Source of the DNA: Tenacibaculum singaporense
GTDB taxonomy: Bacteria; Bacteroidota; Bacteroidia; Flavobacteriales; Flavobacteriaceae
DNA: 64,000 bases
Reading direction: 5' to 3'
Assembly: GCF_003867015.1 (NCBI RefSeq)
Contig: NZ_CP032548.1
Location: 1,617,001-1,681,000 of the forward strand
The notes under the pieces are model-generated. The model had not been told where the DNA came from. It saw nothing but the letters and a program-made list of their open reading frames with translations, and made no database searches. Shown here piece after piece: positions 35,991-44,797 of this stretch. A program made the position numbers and the translations under genes. The number at the start of each line of letters is the position of its first letter. Positions within the stretch are counted from its first letter, which is position 1.

Positions 35991-37262
35991 ATGACAGTAG
36001 AAAACAAACATCATAGTAATTTATACAACATAGGCGTTAGTTATAAAAAGGCTGATGCTGCGATTAGGGGAAAGTTTAGTATTTCTAAAGAAAATCAAAT
36101 ACAACTTTTAGAAGAAGCAAAACAAAAAGGAGTAGACGGAATTTTTGTGTTGTCTACTTGTAATAGAACTGAGATTTGTGGTTTTGCAGAACACCCTTTT
36201 CAGTTAATAAGTATGTTGTGTAAATACTCAAATGGTTCGGTAGAAGAATTTGCAAACGTATCAAACGTATATAAAAATAAAGAAGCTATTAATCATCTGT
36301 TCAGAATGGGGACAGGGTTGGATAGCCAAATTTTAGGAGACTACGAAATAGTAGGGCAATTACGTCAGGCATTTAAGCAAGCTAAAGAAGTAGGAACTAC
36401 AAATGCATACTTTGAGCGTTTATTAAATCATGTAATGCAAGCAAGTAAGCGAGTTAAGAACGAAACAAAATTAAGTTCAGGAACAACTTCAGTATCATAT
36501 GCAGCTGTTCAGTACTTAATTAATAATTTATCAGATTATAACTCGAAAAATATTCTAGTATTTGGTTTAGGTAAGATGGGAAAACACACCTGTAAAAACC
36601 TAGCAGAATACACACAAAATAAATCGGTAAGTTTAATTAATAGAACGGAAGAAAAAACTTCAGCGTTTGTAAAAGATCATAGTTCTATTAGAAAAGCGTC
36701 ATATGCAAATTTAGCACAGGAGGTTTCTAATAGTGATGTACTAATTGTTTCTACAGGAGCTAGTTTTCCTACAATTACAAAAGAACATGTTCCGACAGAT
36801 AAGGACTTGTTGATTTTAGATTTATCAATGCCAGCGAATGTATCAAAAGAAGTTGCTGATTTGGATAATGTAACAATGGTGAATGTAGATGATCTTTCTA
36901 AAATTACTGATGAAACATTAGCAATACGCCAACAAGAAGTACCAGTAGCCGAAGCGATTATTGAAACTCATAACCAAGAATTTCAAGAATGGTTAAATCA
37001 CAGAAGATTTACCCCAGCAATTACCGCTTTAAAAGAATCGTTACAAAATATTCAACAAGGTGAGATAGCCTTCCATAAGAAGAAAATTAAAAATTTTGAT
37101 GAAGAACAAGCAGAAATATTAACATCAAGATTTATTCAAAAAATAACTACACAATTTGTGAAACACTTAAAAGACGAAGAAACTTCAGTAAATACTAGTA
37201 TTGAAGTAATGGCTAAAGTGTTCGGAGCAAATTTAGAATCCATCCATGCAGAAGATAATTAG
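35991..37262 (+). CDS. hemA: Glutamyl-tRNA reductase
   Basis: The protein has 423 residues from the ATG at 35991. A longer frame exists from 35886, but the extra 35 residues overlap the probable promoter and are not family-like. The catalytic C57 lies in VLSTCNRTEICGF; GTGLDSQILGDYEIVGQLR, the Rossmann loop VFGLGKMGKH and a C-terminal dimerisation helix follow. It reduces glutamyl-tRNA to glutamate-1-semialdehyde, the first committed step of heme synthesis in the C5 pathway. It overlaps the next gene by 17 bases. Confidence 0.96.
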   Translation: MTVENKHHSNLYNIGVSYKKADAAIRGKFSISKENQIQLLEEAKQKGVDGIFVLSTCNRTEICGFAEHPFQLISMLCKYSNGSVEEFANVSNVYKNKEAINHLFRMGTGLDSQILGDYEIVGQLRQAFKQAKEVGTTNAYFERLLNHVMQASKRVKNETKLSSGTTSVSYAAVQYLINNLSDYNSKNILVFGLGKMGKHTCKNLAEYTQNKSVSLINRTEEKTSAFVKDHSSIRKASYANLAQEVSNSDVLIVSTGASFPTITKEHVPTDKDLLILDLSMPANVSKEVADLDNVTMVNVDDLSKITDETLAIRQQEVPVAEAIIETHNQEFQEWLNHRRFTPAITALKESLQNIQQGEIAFHKKKIKNFDEEQAEILTSRFIQKITTQFVKHLKDEETSVNTSIEVMAKVFGANLESIHAEDN

Positions 37263-38832
37263 AATAGGTACACGCGATAGCCAATTGGCTATGTGGCAAG
37301 CAAAAAAAGTTCAAAAACTTTTAGAAGAATTAGGTCATCAAACTCAATTAATCCCCGTTAAAGCAACGGGTGATTTAGTTTTAGATAAACCCCTTTACGA
37401 ATTAGGAATCACAGGAATTTTTACTAAAAATTTAGATATCGCTATGTTAAATGACGATATTGATATTGCAGTACATTCCATGAAAGATGTTCCTACAGTA
37501 TTGCCAGAAGGTATTATACAAGCAGCGGTTTTAAAACGCGCCAATTATAACGATATTTTGTTGTTAAAAGACAACGAAGAGTTTATGGCGCAACCTAACG
37601 GAGTAATTGCTACAGGTAGTTTGCGTAGAAAAGCGCAATGGCTAAACCGTTACCCAACCCATACAGTAGAAGGTTTACGCGGAAATGTAAATACGCGTTT
37701 ACAGAAGTTAGAAGATAACGACTGGAACGGTGCTATTTTCGCAGCAGCAGGATTAGAACGTGTAGGTTTACGACCAAAAGGAGCTGTTAATTTATCTTGG
37801 ATGATTCCAGCACCAGCACAAGGAGCTATTATGATTACAGCTTTAGAAGAGAATGAAGAAATTAAAGAAATCTGTGCAGAGTTAAACGATAAGGATACAG
37901 AGATTTGTACAGGCATTGAGCGTGAGTTTTTAAATCGTTTAGAAGGTGGATGTACAGCACCTATTGGAGCTTTGGCCTTTATAAATGAAAAGGAAGAAGA
38001 AATTAATTTCAAAGGAATTTTACTGAGTAGAGATGGTAAAAAGAAGATAGAAGTTAGTAAAAAAGTAAAAGTTGGTAAGCATAAGTACGTCGCAAAAGAT
38101 TGTGCTAATTATGTGATAGATAAAGGAGGGAAGCTAATTATGATGGAAGACGAAGGAATTGAAAAACAGTTTTCAATCTATTCGACCAAAAAACTATCTG
38201 AAGCACAAAAGAAACTATTACCAACACATATGAGTGTTCAGGATAGTGATTTTATTAAAATTCGTTTTAATAGAATTGCTCCTAAAGTAGTTAAAGAAGA
38301 AATTGAACATGTAATTATTACCAGTAAAAATGGAGTAGAAGCATTGCTAAACTCATTTACTTCAGATGAATTACAATTCAAAAATATTTACTGTGTTGGT
38401 AGAAGAACCAAGAAGTTAATCGAACAACGTATAGGAAAAGTAACACATTCAGAAAGAAACGCTAAAAAACTATCTGAATATTTATCTAAAGAATTGAAAG
38501 GACAAGAGGTAACCTACTTTTGTAGTAACTTACGTTTAGAAACCTTACCACTTATTTTAAAAGCAAATGAAATCGCTGTAAATGAAGTAGAAGCTTATAA
38601 AACCATGTACAGTCCTGCAAAAGTTGACGAAAAAGTAAACGGAGTATTATTTTACAGCCCATCAACTGTTGAAAGTTATATGGAAAAAAATACCGCTGAT
38701 AAAATAGCCTTTTGTATTGGAGATAGTACCGCTAACGAAGCAAAAAAACATTTTAAAGAAGTACAAATAGCGAAGATGCCAACCGTAGAAAGTGTTTTAG
38801 AGTTGGTAAATCTTCACTTTGTAAAAGAATAA
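37246..38832 (+). CDS. hemC: Fused hydroxymethylbilane synthase / uroporphyrinogen-III synthase
   Basis: The protein has 528 residues, much longer than HemC (about 310). Residues 1-300 are porphobilinogen deaminase: IGTRDSQLAMWQAKKVQ, TGSLRRKAQWL, LRGNVNTRLQKL, AQGAI and the dipyrromethane-cofactor Cys236 in LEGGCTAPIGA. Residues about 307-528 read as uroporphyrinogen-III synthase (HemD): VIITSKNGVEALLNS, CVGRRTKKLIE, NGVLFYSPSTVESYM, AFCIGDSTANEAK. One polypeptide would thus make and cyclise hydroxymethylbilane. HemD sequences diverge strongly, so the second half is slightly less certain. hemB follows three bases on. Confidence 0.92.
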   Translation: MQKIIRIGTRDSQLAMWQAKKVQKLLEELGHQTQLIPVKATGDLVLDKPLYELGITGIFTKNLDIAMLNDDIDIAVHSMKDVPTVLPEGIIQAAVLKRANYNDILLLKDNEEFMAQPNGVIATGSLRRKAQWLNRYPTHTVEGLRGNVNTRLQKLEDNDWNGAIFAAAGLERVGLRPKGAVNLSWMIPAPAQGAIMITALEENEEIKEICAELNDKDTEICTGIEREFLNRLEGGCTAPIGALAFINEKEEEINFKGILLSRDGKKKIEVSKKVKVGKHKYVAKDCANYVIDKGGKLIMMEDEGIEKQFSIYSTKKLSEAQKKLLPTHMSVQDSDFIKIRFNRIAPKVVKEEIEHVIITSKNGVEALLNSFTSDELQFKNIYCVGRRTKKLIEQRIGKVTHSERNAKKLSEYLSKELKGQEVTYFCSNLRLETLPLILKANEIAVNEVEAYKTMYSPAKVDEKVNGVLFYSPSTVESYMEKNTADKIAFCIGDSTANEAKKHFKEVQIAKMPTVESVLELVNLHFVKE

Positions 38833-38835
38833 ACT

Positions 38836-39798
38836 ATGTTTAGAACACGCAGACTAAGGAAAACAGAAAATATCCGTCGATTGGTTAGAGAAAATAAGCT
38901 TTCGGTAGATGATTTTGTATACCCATTATTTATTGAAGAAGGAACAGGTATTGAAACAGAAATTCCTTCAATGCCAGGAATCAACCGTTATTCATTAGAT
39001 ACCATTTCTAAAGAATTAGATGAGGTTGTTGCCTTAAAAATTCCAGCAGTATTGTTATTCGGTATCCCATCCAAAAAAGATGATGAAGGGACTGAAACAT
39101 GGAATGATAACGGAATTATGCAACAAGCTATCCGATTCATAAAAAAGAATTACCCAGGTTTATATGTAATTACTGATGTATGTTTTTGTGAATATACAAG
39201 TCATGGTCACTGTGGAGTAATACATGATAATGATGTAGATAACGATGCAACTCTAGTTAACTTAGCAAAACAAACAGTATCACATGCGAAAGCTGGAGCA
39301 GATATGGTAGCACCATCAGGAATGATGGACGGTGCTATAGCTATGATGCGTGAGTCGTTAGATAATACTGGTTTTGCGAACTTACCAATCATGGGATATT
39401 CTGTAAAATACGCATCAGGATTTTACGGCCCTTTTAGAGAAGCAGTAGATTCAGCACCGTCGTTTGGAGATAGAAGAACCTATCAAATGGATCCTTCTAA
39501 TAGAGATGAAGGATTACGAGAAGCAACTTTTGATGATCAAGAAGGAGCAGATATTTTAATGGTAAAACCAGCACTATCGTATTTAGATATCATTAGAGAT
39601 TTAAAAAATAATTTTGATAGACCTATTGCTTGCTACAATGTAAGTGGAGAATACTCAATGGTAAAGGCAGCAGCTGAAAAAGGTTGGATTGATGGTGAAA
39701 AAGTAATGATGGAAAGCTTACTGTCTATGAAAAGAGCAGGAGCAGATATAATCATTACCTATTTTGCCAAAGAAGCTGCGAAAGTTTTAATGAGATAA
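38836..39798 (+). CDS. hemB: Delta-aminolevulinic acid dehydratase (porphobilinogen synthase)
   Basis: The protein has 320 residues. Schiff-base lysines K191 ([18 protein letters not shown]) and K244 ([15 protein letters not shown]) are present, and the cysteines C116, C118 and C126 ([13 protein letters not shown]) mark a zinc-dependent form. It joins two aminolevulinate molecules into porphobilinogen. It lies three bases after the hemCD stop; a small unknown gene follows after one base. Confidence 0.98.
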   Translation: MFRTRRLRKTENIRRLVRENKLSVDDFVYPLFIEEGTGIETEIPSMPGINRYSLDTISKELDEVVALKIPAVLLFGIPSKKDDEGTETWNDNGIMQQAIRFIKKNYPGLYVITDVCFCEYTSHGHCGVIHDNDVDNDATLVNLAKQTVSHAKAGADMVAPSGMMDGAIAMMRESLDNTGFANLPIMGYSVKYASGFYGPFREAVDSAPSFGDRRTYQMDPSNRDEGLREATFDDQEGADILMVKPALSYLDIIRDLKNNFDRPIACYNVSGEYSMVKAAAEKGWIDGEKVMMESLLSMKRAGADIIITYFAKEAAKVLMR

Positions 39799-39799
39799 A

Positions 39800-40048
39800 A
39801 TGGAAAGAATAGCTGTAGCAGGAAATATAGAAGCCCCGATATATAAATTACTATTAGATAAAGGGTTTAAAATATCTATACAAGGAGAGTATTGGGTTGC
39901 TAAAAATAATAATTTCGAAGCTATAGCTGATAATATAATAGAACTGACAGGTATTATATACTTGAGAGAAAATAAAGGTAAGAACTGGAAAGCTAGTGAT
40001 GATGTAATTGATAATTATATCGACTTTCTTAAAATGAATGAAAAATAA
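39800..40048 (+). CDS. Unknown 82-residue protein between hemB and hemL
   Basis: I do not recognise this protein. It is soluble and slightly acidic at the end, with MERIAVAGNIEAPIYKLLLD at the N-terminus, then WVAKNNNFEAIADNIIELTG and NWKASDDVIDNYIDFL. There is no signal peptide and no cysteine. It starts one base after the hemB stop, and hemL starts immediately at its own stop codon, so translation is tightly coupled. Function in heme synthesis is only an inference from this packing; it could also be a recent insertion. Confidence 0.8.
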   Translation: MERIAVAGNIEAPIYKLLLDKGFKISIQGEYWVAKNNNFEAIADNIIELTGIIYLRENKGKNWKASDDVIDNYIDFLKMNEK

Positions 40049-41338
40049 ATGGAATTCAAAAAATCACAAGAATTATATAACAAAGGATTAGAAAACTTAG
40101 TAGGAGCGGTAAATTCACCAGTACGTGCATTTGCATCCGTAGGAGGGAATCCTTTATTCATAAAAAAAGCGAAAGGAAGTAAGATTATTGATGTAGATGG
40201 TAATTCGTACATCGATTTAGTATTGTCTTATGGTCCAATGATTTTAGGACACCGTCATAGAAAAGTAGAAAAAGCTATTAGAAAAGCGTTGAAAAATGGG
40301 TATTCTTTTGGAGCATCAACAAAAGGTGAAATTAAATTAGCAAAAATTGTTTGTGATGCTTTTCCAGGAATGGACAAGGTTCGTTTTGTAAATTCTGGTA
40401 CAGAGGCGGTATTAAGCGGAATTCGTTTAGCGAGAGCGTTTACTGGAAAAGACAAAATTATAAAGTTTGCTGGTTGTTACCACGGACATCAAGATGCCTT
40501 ATTAGTGGCAGCAGGTTCAGGTTTAGCTACGTTGAGTTTACCAGGAAGTAAAGGAGTGCCAGAAGGGGCTGTAAAAAACACCTTGATTGCAAATTACAAC
40601 GATTTAGAAAGTGTAAAAGCGCATTTTGAAGCTCACGATGATATTGCAGGAGTTATTTTAGAACCTATCGCAGGAAACATGGGAGTGGTAACACCACAAG
40701 ATGACTTCTTAAAAGAATTAAAAGAGTACGTAAACTCAAAAGGAGCTTTATTAATTATTGATGAGGTAATGACAGGTTTCCGTTCTAAGTTTGGAGGAGC
40801 TCAAGAAGTATTAGGTGTTGAAGCTGACATTACTTGTTTAGGAAAAGTAATAGGTGGAGGCTTTCCAGTAGGAGCGTATGGAGCACGTAATGAAATTATG
40901 GAAATGGTGGCACCGTTAGGAGGAATGTACCAAGCAGGAACGTTAAGTGGTAACCCAATTGCAATGGCAGCAGGAATCTCTACTTTAACAGAATTAAAGA
41001 AGCAAAACCCATATGAAAAATTTAATGAGATTGCTCAAATTATTGAGGTATTCTTATTAGAATCAGCTAAAAAGCATGGAGTTGAAATTACAGTCAATCG
41101 ATTTGGTTCGATGATTAATCCATTCTTTACCAATAAAAAAGTAACCAATTTTGAAGATGCACAAACTTCAGATACTAAGAAATATGCAACTTTCTTTTGG
41201 GAAATGACTAAAAATGGGGTGTTTTTACCTCCAAGTCAGTTTGAAGCTTGGTTCTTATCATCAGCATTAACAGAAAAAGATATTCAAGAGATAGCTAATG
41301 CCATTGATAAGTCGATGGAAGCAGTATCAAAAATGTAG
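40049..41338 (+). CDS. hemL: Glutamate-1-semialdehyde 2,1-aminomutase
   Basis: The protein has 429 residues, a class III PLP aminotransferase fold. The PLP lysine is K266 in ITCLGKVIGGGFPVGAYG; other marks are VNSPVRAFASVGG, RFVNSGTEAVLSGIRLARA, GCYHGHQDALL and LIIDEVMTGFRS. It isomerises glutamate-1-semialdehyde to 5-aminolevulinate. It begins right after the 82-residue unknown; a small dispersed repeat follows before hemE. Confidence 0.98.
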   Translation: MEFKKSQELYNKGLENLVGAVNSPVRAFASVGGNPLFIKKAKGSKIIDVDGNSYIDLVLSYGPMILGHRHRKVEKAIRKALKNGYSFGASTKGEIKLAKIVCDAFPGMDKVRFVNSGTEAVLSGIRLARAFTGKDKIIKFAGCYHGHQDALLVAAGSGLATLSLPGSKGVPEGAVKNTLIANYNDLESVKAHFEAHDDIAGVILEPIAGNMGVVTPQDDFLKELKEYVNSKGALLIIDEVMTGFRSKFGGAQEVLGVEADITCLGKVIGGGFPVGAYGARNEIMEMVAPLGGMYQAGTLSGNPIAMAAGISTLTELKKQNPYEKFNEIAQIIEVFLLESAKKHGVEITVNRFGSMINPFFTNKKVTNFEDAQTSDTKKYATFFWEMTKNGVFLPPSQFEAWFLSSALTEKDIQEIANAIDKSMEAVSKM

Positions 41339-41349
41339 AATAAATAATT

Positions 41350-41379
41350 GTCATTACGAGGAAGAATGACGTACAGATA
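41350..41379 (+). repeat. Dispersed repeat copy between hemL and hemE
   Basis: GTCATTACGAGGAAGAATGAC starts with the same GTCATT-CGAG core as the element near hemH (33260). Its first 21 bases (41350-41370) also form an inverted repeat with GTCATT/AATGAC arms. It ends four bases before the hemE start codon. Confidence 0.5.
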
Positions 41380-41382
41380 GAC

Positions 41383-42414
41383 ATGATAAAAAACGATTTA
41401 TTTTTAAGAGCGTTAAAAGGAGAAACAGTTGATCGTCCACCAGTATGGATGATGCGTCAAGCAGGAAGGTATTTGCCAGAGTTTATGGAAATTCGTGAAA
41501 AGTACGATTTCTTTACACGTTGTAGAACTCCAGAATTAGCTTCAGAAATTACAGTACAGCCAATTCGTAGGTACGGAATGGATGCTGCAATATTATTCTC
41601 AGATATTTTAGTAATTCCACAAGCAATGAATATTGAAGTGGAAATGAAACCTAACTTTGGACCTTATTTGCCAAATCCTGTAAGAGATAAAAAAGGATTA
41701 GATAGTGTAATTATACCTGATATTCATGAAGAATTAGGCTATGTAATGGATGCTATTAAAGCAACCAAAGAAAAGCTAAACGATGAAATACCATTAATAG
41801 GTTTTGCGGGGTCTCCATGGACTATTTTATGTTACGTTGTACAAGGACAAGGGTCTAAAAACTTTGATAAGGCAAAAGAATTTTGTTTTACGCAACCAGT
41901 TTTGGCACACGAATTGCTTCAGAAGATCACAGATACCACAATTGCTTATTTAAAAGAAAAGGTAAAAGCAGGTGTGAATGCTGTACAAGTTTTTGATTCT
42001 TGGGGGGGAATGTTATCCCCAACAGACTATCAAGAGTTTTCATGGCAATACATTAATCAAATAATAGAAGCATTAAAAGATGATGCACCAGTAATAGCTT
42101 TTGGTAAAGGATGTTGGTTTGCCTTACATGAAATGGCACAATCAAACGCCTCAGCTTTAGGAGTAGACTGGACATGTTCTGCAAGAAATGCACGTTATTT
42201 AACAGGAGGAAATATTACCCTACAAGGTAACTTTGATCCTTCTAGGTTGTTGTCTCCACCAGCTGAAATAAAAAAGATGGTACACCAAATGATAAATGAG
42301 TTTGGTAAAGACAAATATATTGTTAACTTGGGGCACGGAATTTTACCAAACATCCCGCTAGAGAATGCAAAAGCATTTATAGATGCGGTTAAGGAGTATA
42401 AAGCCGACAGATAA
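41383..42414 (+). CDS. hemE: Uroporphyrinogen decarboxylase
   Basis: The protein has 343 residues. Signatures are [30 protein letters not shown] (catalytic Asp), [25 protein letters not shown] and NLGHGILP near the end. It removes the four acetate carboxyl groups of uroporphyrinogen III to give coproporphyrinogen III. It belongs to the heme operon, with a 44-base gap from hemL that is filled by a dispersed repeat. Confidence 0.98.
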   Translation: MIKNDLFLRALKGETVDRPPVWMMRQAGRYLPEFMEIREKYDFFTRCRTPELASEITVQPIRRYGMDAAILFSDILVIPQAMNIEVEMKPNFGPYLPNPVRDKKGLDSVIIPDIHEELGYVMDAIKATKEKLNDEIPLIGFAGSPWTILCYVVQGQGSKNFDKAKEFCFTQPVLAHELLQKITDTTIAYLKEKVKAGVNAVQVFDSWGGMLSPTDYQEFSWQYINQIIEALKDDAPVIAFGKGCWFALHEMAQSNASALGVDWTCSARNARYLTGGNITLQGNFDPSRLLSPPAEIKKMVHQMINEFGKDKYIVNLGHGILPNIPLENAKAFIDAVKEYKADR

Positions 42415-42434
42415 CCCCTCTTAAATAATTAAAA

Positions 42435-43037
42435 ATGAAGAAATTATCTTTTGTTTTGATGTGTTTTTTAACAACTGTTATTTTCGCACAAAATAAAACG
42501 TATTACAATTTTGCAGTAAACAATTGTGTAGAAGAAAGCGCCGAAGGTTTGATTGATAAGTGCATTAAAGGCTCTTATTTGTTAAATTATAATTTTACGA
42601 CAATAGACAGTAAAACGGTAAGCACAGACAAAATTAACAAGCCAATTGTGTTGATAGCTAACGCTACTTGGTCGGCTCCTTGTTGGGGAGACGTACCAGC
42701 CTTAAACAAAATGGTAGAAAAATATAATGATCAATTGGAGTTTATTATGATTTTCTGGGATAAGGAAGCTAAGGTTAAAAGAATGGCTGAAAAATTAGAT
42801 AAGAGAATTAAGCTAGTTCCTGCAAGAGACATCGATAAAGTACAAAAAGGATTTTTAGATATCAGTGGTTTTGTTCACAAATTAGACTATCCAACAGCAT
42901 ATTTAATAGGTAAAGACAAACAATTTGTTAATGTTAAAAGAGGTGCTGCGACACCAACAAAAGAAATAGGTTGGGATAAAGTTAACGAAATCAACACTAA
43001 GAATTTTGAAGACTTTTTAGCACCAATTTTAAAGTAA
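42435..43037 (+). CDS. Secreted thioredoxin-fold protein with incomplete CxxC
   Basis: The protein has 200 residues with a signal peptide (about 1-19, ending IFAQ). The core shows the TlpA/ResA pattern IVLIANATWSAPCWGDVPAL, but the first active-site Cys is Ser80 and only Cys83 remains (SAPC). A DYPTAYLIGKDKQF stretch with the cis-Pro follows. Such a protein could not form the usual active-site disulfide. Two further cysteines (C31, C43) lie near the N-terminus of the mature protein. It follows hemE by 20 bases and may be co-transcribed; cytochrome or heme handling in the periplasm would be a guess. Confidence 0.85.
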   Translation: MKKLSFVLMCFLTTVIFAQNKTYYNFAVNNCVEESAEGLIDKCIKGSYLLNYNFTTIDSKTVSTDKINKPIVLIANATWSAPCWGDVPALNKMVEKYNDQLEFIMIFWDKEAKVKRMAEKLDKRIKLVPARDIDKVQKGFLDISGFVHKLDYPTAYLIGKDKQFVNVKRGAATPTKEIGWDKVNEINTKNFEDFLAPILK

Positions 43038-43055
43038 ATTAATTCAACAATATTT

Positions 43056-43092
43056 TTAAAGACCTCTTTCTTAATCGAAAGAGGTTTTTTAT
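43056..43092 (+). terminator. Terminator after the heme operon/thioredoxin-like gene
   Basis: Arms ACCTCTTTC (43062-43070) and GAAAGAGGT (43077-43085) are followed by T6. It ends the hemA to thioredoxin-like run, before the EI24 gene. Confidence 0.85.
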
Positions 43093-43109
43093 TTTCACAA
43101 AAAAAAGAA

Positions 43110-43856
43110 ATGATACAGAATATTGTAAAAGGAATTCAAGCTTATTTCGGTGCTTTCGGAATGATTTCAAAATTAAAGCTATGGAAGTATTTTATCATTC
43201 CAATGCTGATAAGCCTATTAACAGCAGCGTTTGTGGGTTTTATGGCCTATACATTTTCAGATAATATAGGTCATTACATAGCGAACTTTTGGAAATGGGA
43301 GTTTGGTAAAGAAACCTTTGAGGTAATTAGTACTTTTTTAAGTGGATTACTTATTGTGGTAATAGGTTTGGTATTATACAAACATATCGTCATGGCATTG
43401 TCAGCACCTTTTATGAGTCCGGTTTCTGAAAAAATTGAAGATCACCTTAGAGGAGAAGATCATACACATAGAATAACTTCTTTTCAAGAGCAATTAATTA
43501 GAGGTATACGAATAAACCTTAGAAATTTAACTAGAGAGCTTTTATTTACAATTCCTATCTTATTATTAGGATTCATTCCTGTGATTGGTATTGTTTCAAC
43601 TGTATTACTGTTTTTAATGCAAGCATATTATGCCGGTTTTGGAAATATGGACTATACTCTTGAACGTCATTTTAAATACAGAGAAAGTATCAATTTTGTA
43701 AAAGAAAACAAAGGGCTAGCTATAGGAAATGGAGTAGTATTTATGTTGTTTTTATTAATTCCTGTTGTCGGAGTAATTCTGGTATTACCATTATCTGTTA
43801 CCGCAGCGACTACAGAAACTATTAAGAAAATACAGCTTAAAAAATTACCAGAATAA
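43110..43856 (+). CDS. EI24 domain (CysZ-like) membrane protein
   Basis: The protein has 248 residues and about four membrane segments (near 20-45, 72-95, 140-170 and 200-228). MIQNIVKGIQAYFGAFGMIS, APFMSPVSEKIEDHL and the late PVVGVILVLPLSVTAATTE fit the EI24/CysZ family. Some members are sulfate transporters, but the substrate here is not known. It is placed between the heme operon terminator and hemF; hemF appears to have its own promoter at the very end of this gene. Confidence 0.88.
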   Translation: MIQNIVKGIQAYFGAFGMISKLKLWKYFIIPMLISLLTAAFVGFMAYTFSDNIGHYIANFWKWEFGKETFEVISTFLSGLLIVVIGLVLYKHIVMALSAPFMSPVSEKIEDHLRGEDHTHRITSFQEQLIRGIRINLRNLTRELLFTIPILLLGFIPVIGIVSTVLLFLMQAYYAGFGNMDYTLERHFKYRESINFVKENKGLAIGNGVVFMLFLLIPVVGVILVLPLSVTAATTETIKKIQLKKLPE

Positions 43857-43857
43857 G

Positions 43858-43865
43858 TACTTTTG
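43858..43865 (+). promoter_or_regulatory. -7 element of hemF
   Basis: TACTTTTG is an exact TAnnTTTG match, 22 bases before the hemF start and only two bases after the stop of the EI24 gene. A clear -33 TTG is not seen. Confidence 0.5.
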
Positions 43866-43886
43866 CACCTCAACAGAAACAAACAC

Positions 43887-44789
43887 ATGAAAGAACAATT
43901 TTACGCCTACATTCAAGAATTACAAGATACCATAACATCAAAATTGGAAGCAATAGATGGTAAAGCTAAATTTCAAGAAGATTTATGGAAGCGTGCTGAA
44001 GGAGGAGGAGGTAGGACTCGTGTGATTGAAAATGGAAATATTTTTGAAAAAGGAGGCGTAAATATATCTAAAGTTTTTGGTGAGTTGCCTGAAGCATTAA
44101 GAAAGCAATTTGGAGTGGAAAGTGGAGACTTTTTCGCTTGTGGATTGAGCTTGGTAATCCATCCAAAAAATCCATTTGTACCCACAGTACATGCTAACTG
44201 GCGTTATTTTGAAATGTACGATGGAGAAGGTAATATCGTTACCCAATGGTTTGGAGGCGGACAAGATTTAACCCCATATTACTTATTTGAAGAAGATGCA
44301 AAACATTTTCACACGGTATGTAAAGAAGCTTGTGATAAGCATCATCCAGATTTTTATCCAAAGTTTAAAGAAACCTGTGATAACTACTTTTGGAATGCAC
44401 ACAGAAATGAAGCACGTGGTTTAGGAGGTTTGTTCTTTGATTATTTAAAAGAAACAGAAGGGGTCTCTATGCAAGATCGATATGATTTTGTTACCGAAGT
44501 AGGAAATAGCTTTTTAAACTCTTATGTGCCGATTGTTGAAAGAAGAAAAGATATAGAATATACTCAGGAGCACAAAGATTGGCAAGAGGTACGTCGTGGT
44601 CGTTATGTAGAATTTAATTTAGTACACGATAGAGGAACCTTATTTGGTTTAAAAACGAACGGACGTATAGAAAGTATTTTAATGAGTTTACCACCAACGG
44701 TACAATGGAAATACAATCACCATCCAGAAGAAGGTTCAGAAGAAGCGAAATTGTTAGAGGTGTTGGCTAAACCTAAAAACTGGGTGTAA
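43887..44789 (+). CDS. hemF: Oxygen-dependent coproporphyrinogen III oxidase
   Basis: The protein has 300 residues from the ATG at 43887; eight more upstream codons beginning with TTG would overlap the promoter element. The signatures are clear: WKRAEGGGGRTRVIENGNIF, FFACGLSLVIHPKNP, FGGGQDLTPYYLFEEDAKHF, FDYLKETEG and GRYVEFNLVHDRGTLFGL. It converts coproporphyrinogen III to protoporphyrinogen IX with molecular oxygen, so heme synthesis here is suited to aerobic conditions. The next gene is convergent. Confidence 0.98.
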   Translation: MKEQFYAYIQELQDTITSKLEAIDGKAKFQEDLWKRAEGGGGRTRVIENGNIFEKGGVNISKVFGELPEALRKQFGVESGDFFACGLSLVIHPKNPFVPTVHANWRYFEMYDGEGNIVTQWFGGGQDLTPYYLFEEDAKHFHTVCKEACDKHHPDFYPKFKETCDNYFWNAHRNEARGLGGLFFDYLKETEGVSMQDRYDFVTEVGNSFLNSYVPIVERRKDIEYTQEHKDWQEVRRGRYVEFNLVHDRGTLFGLKTNGRIESILMSLPPTVQWKYNHHPEEGSEEAKLLEVLAKPKNWV

Positions 44790-44797
44790 TTTAAAAC

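Noticed and set aside
42435..43037. ResA or TlpA cytochrome-maturation reductase
   Set aside because: The first cysteine of the CxxC motif is missing, so the name would imply an activity the sequence does not support.
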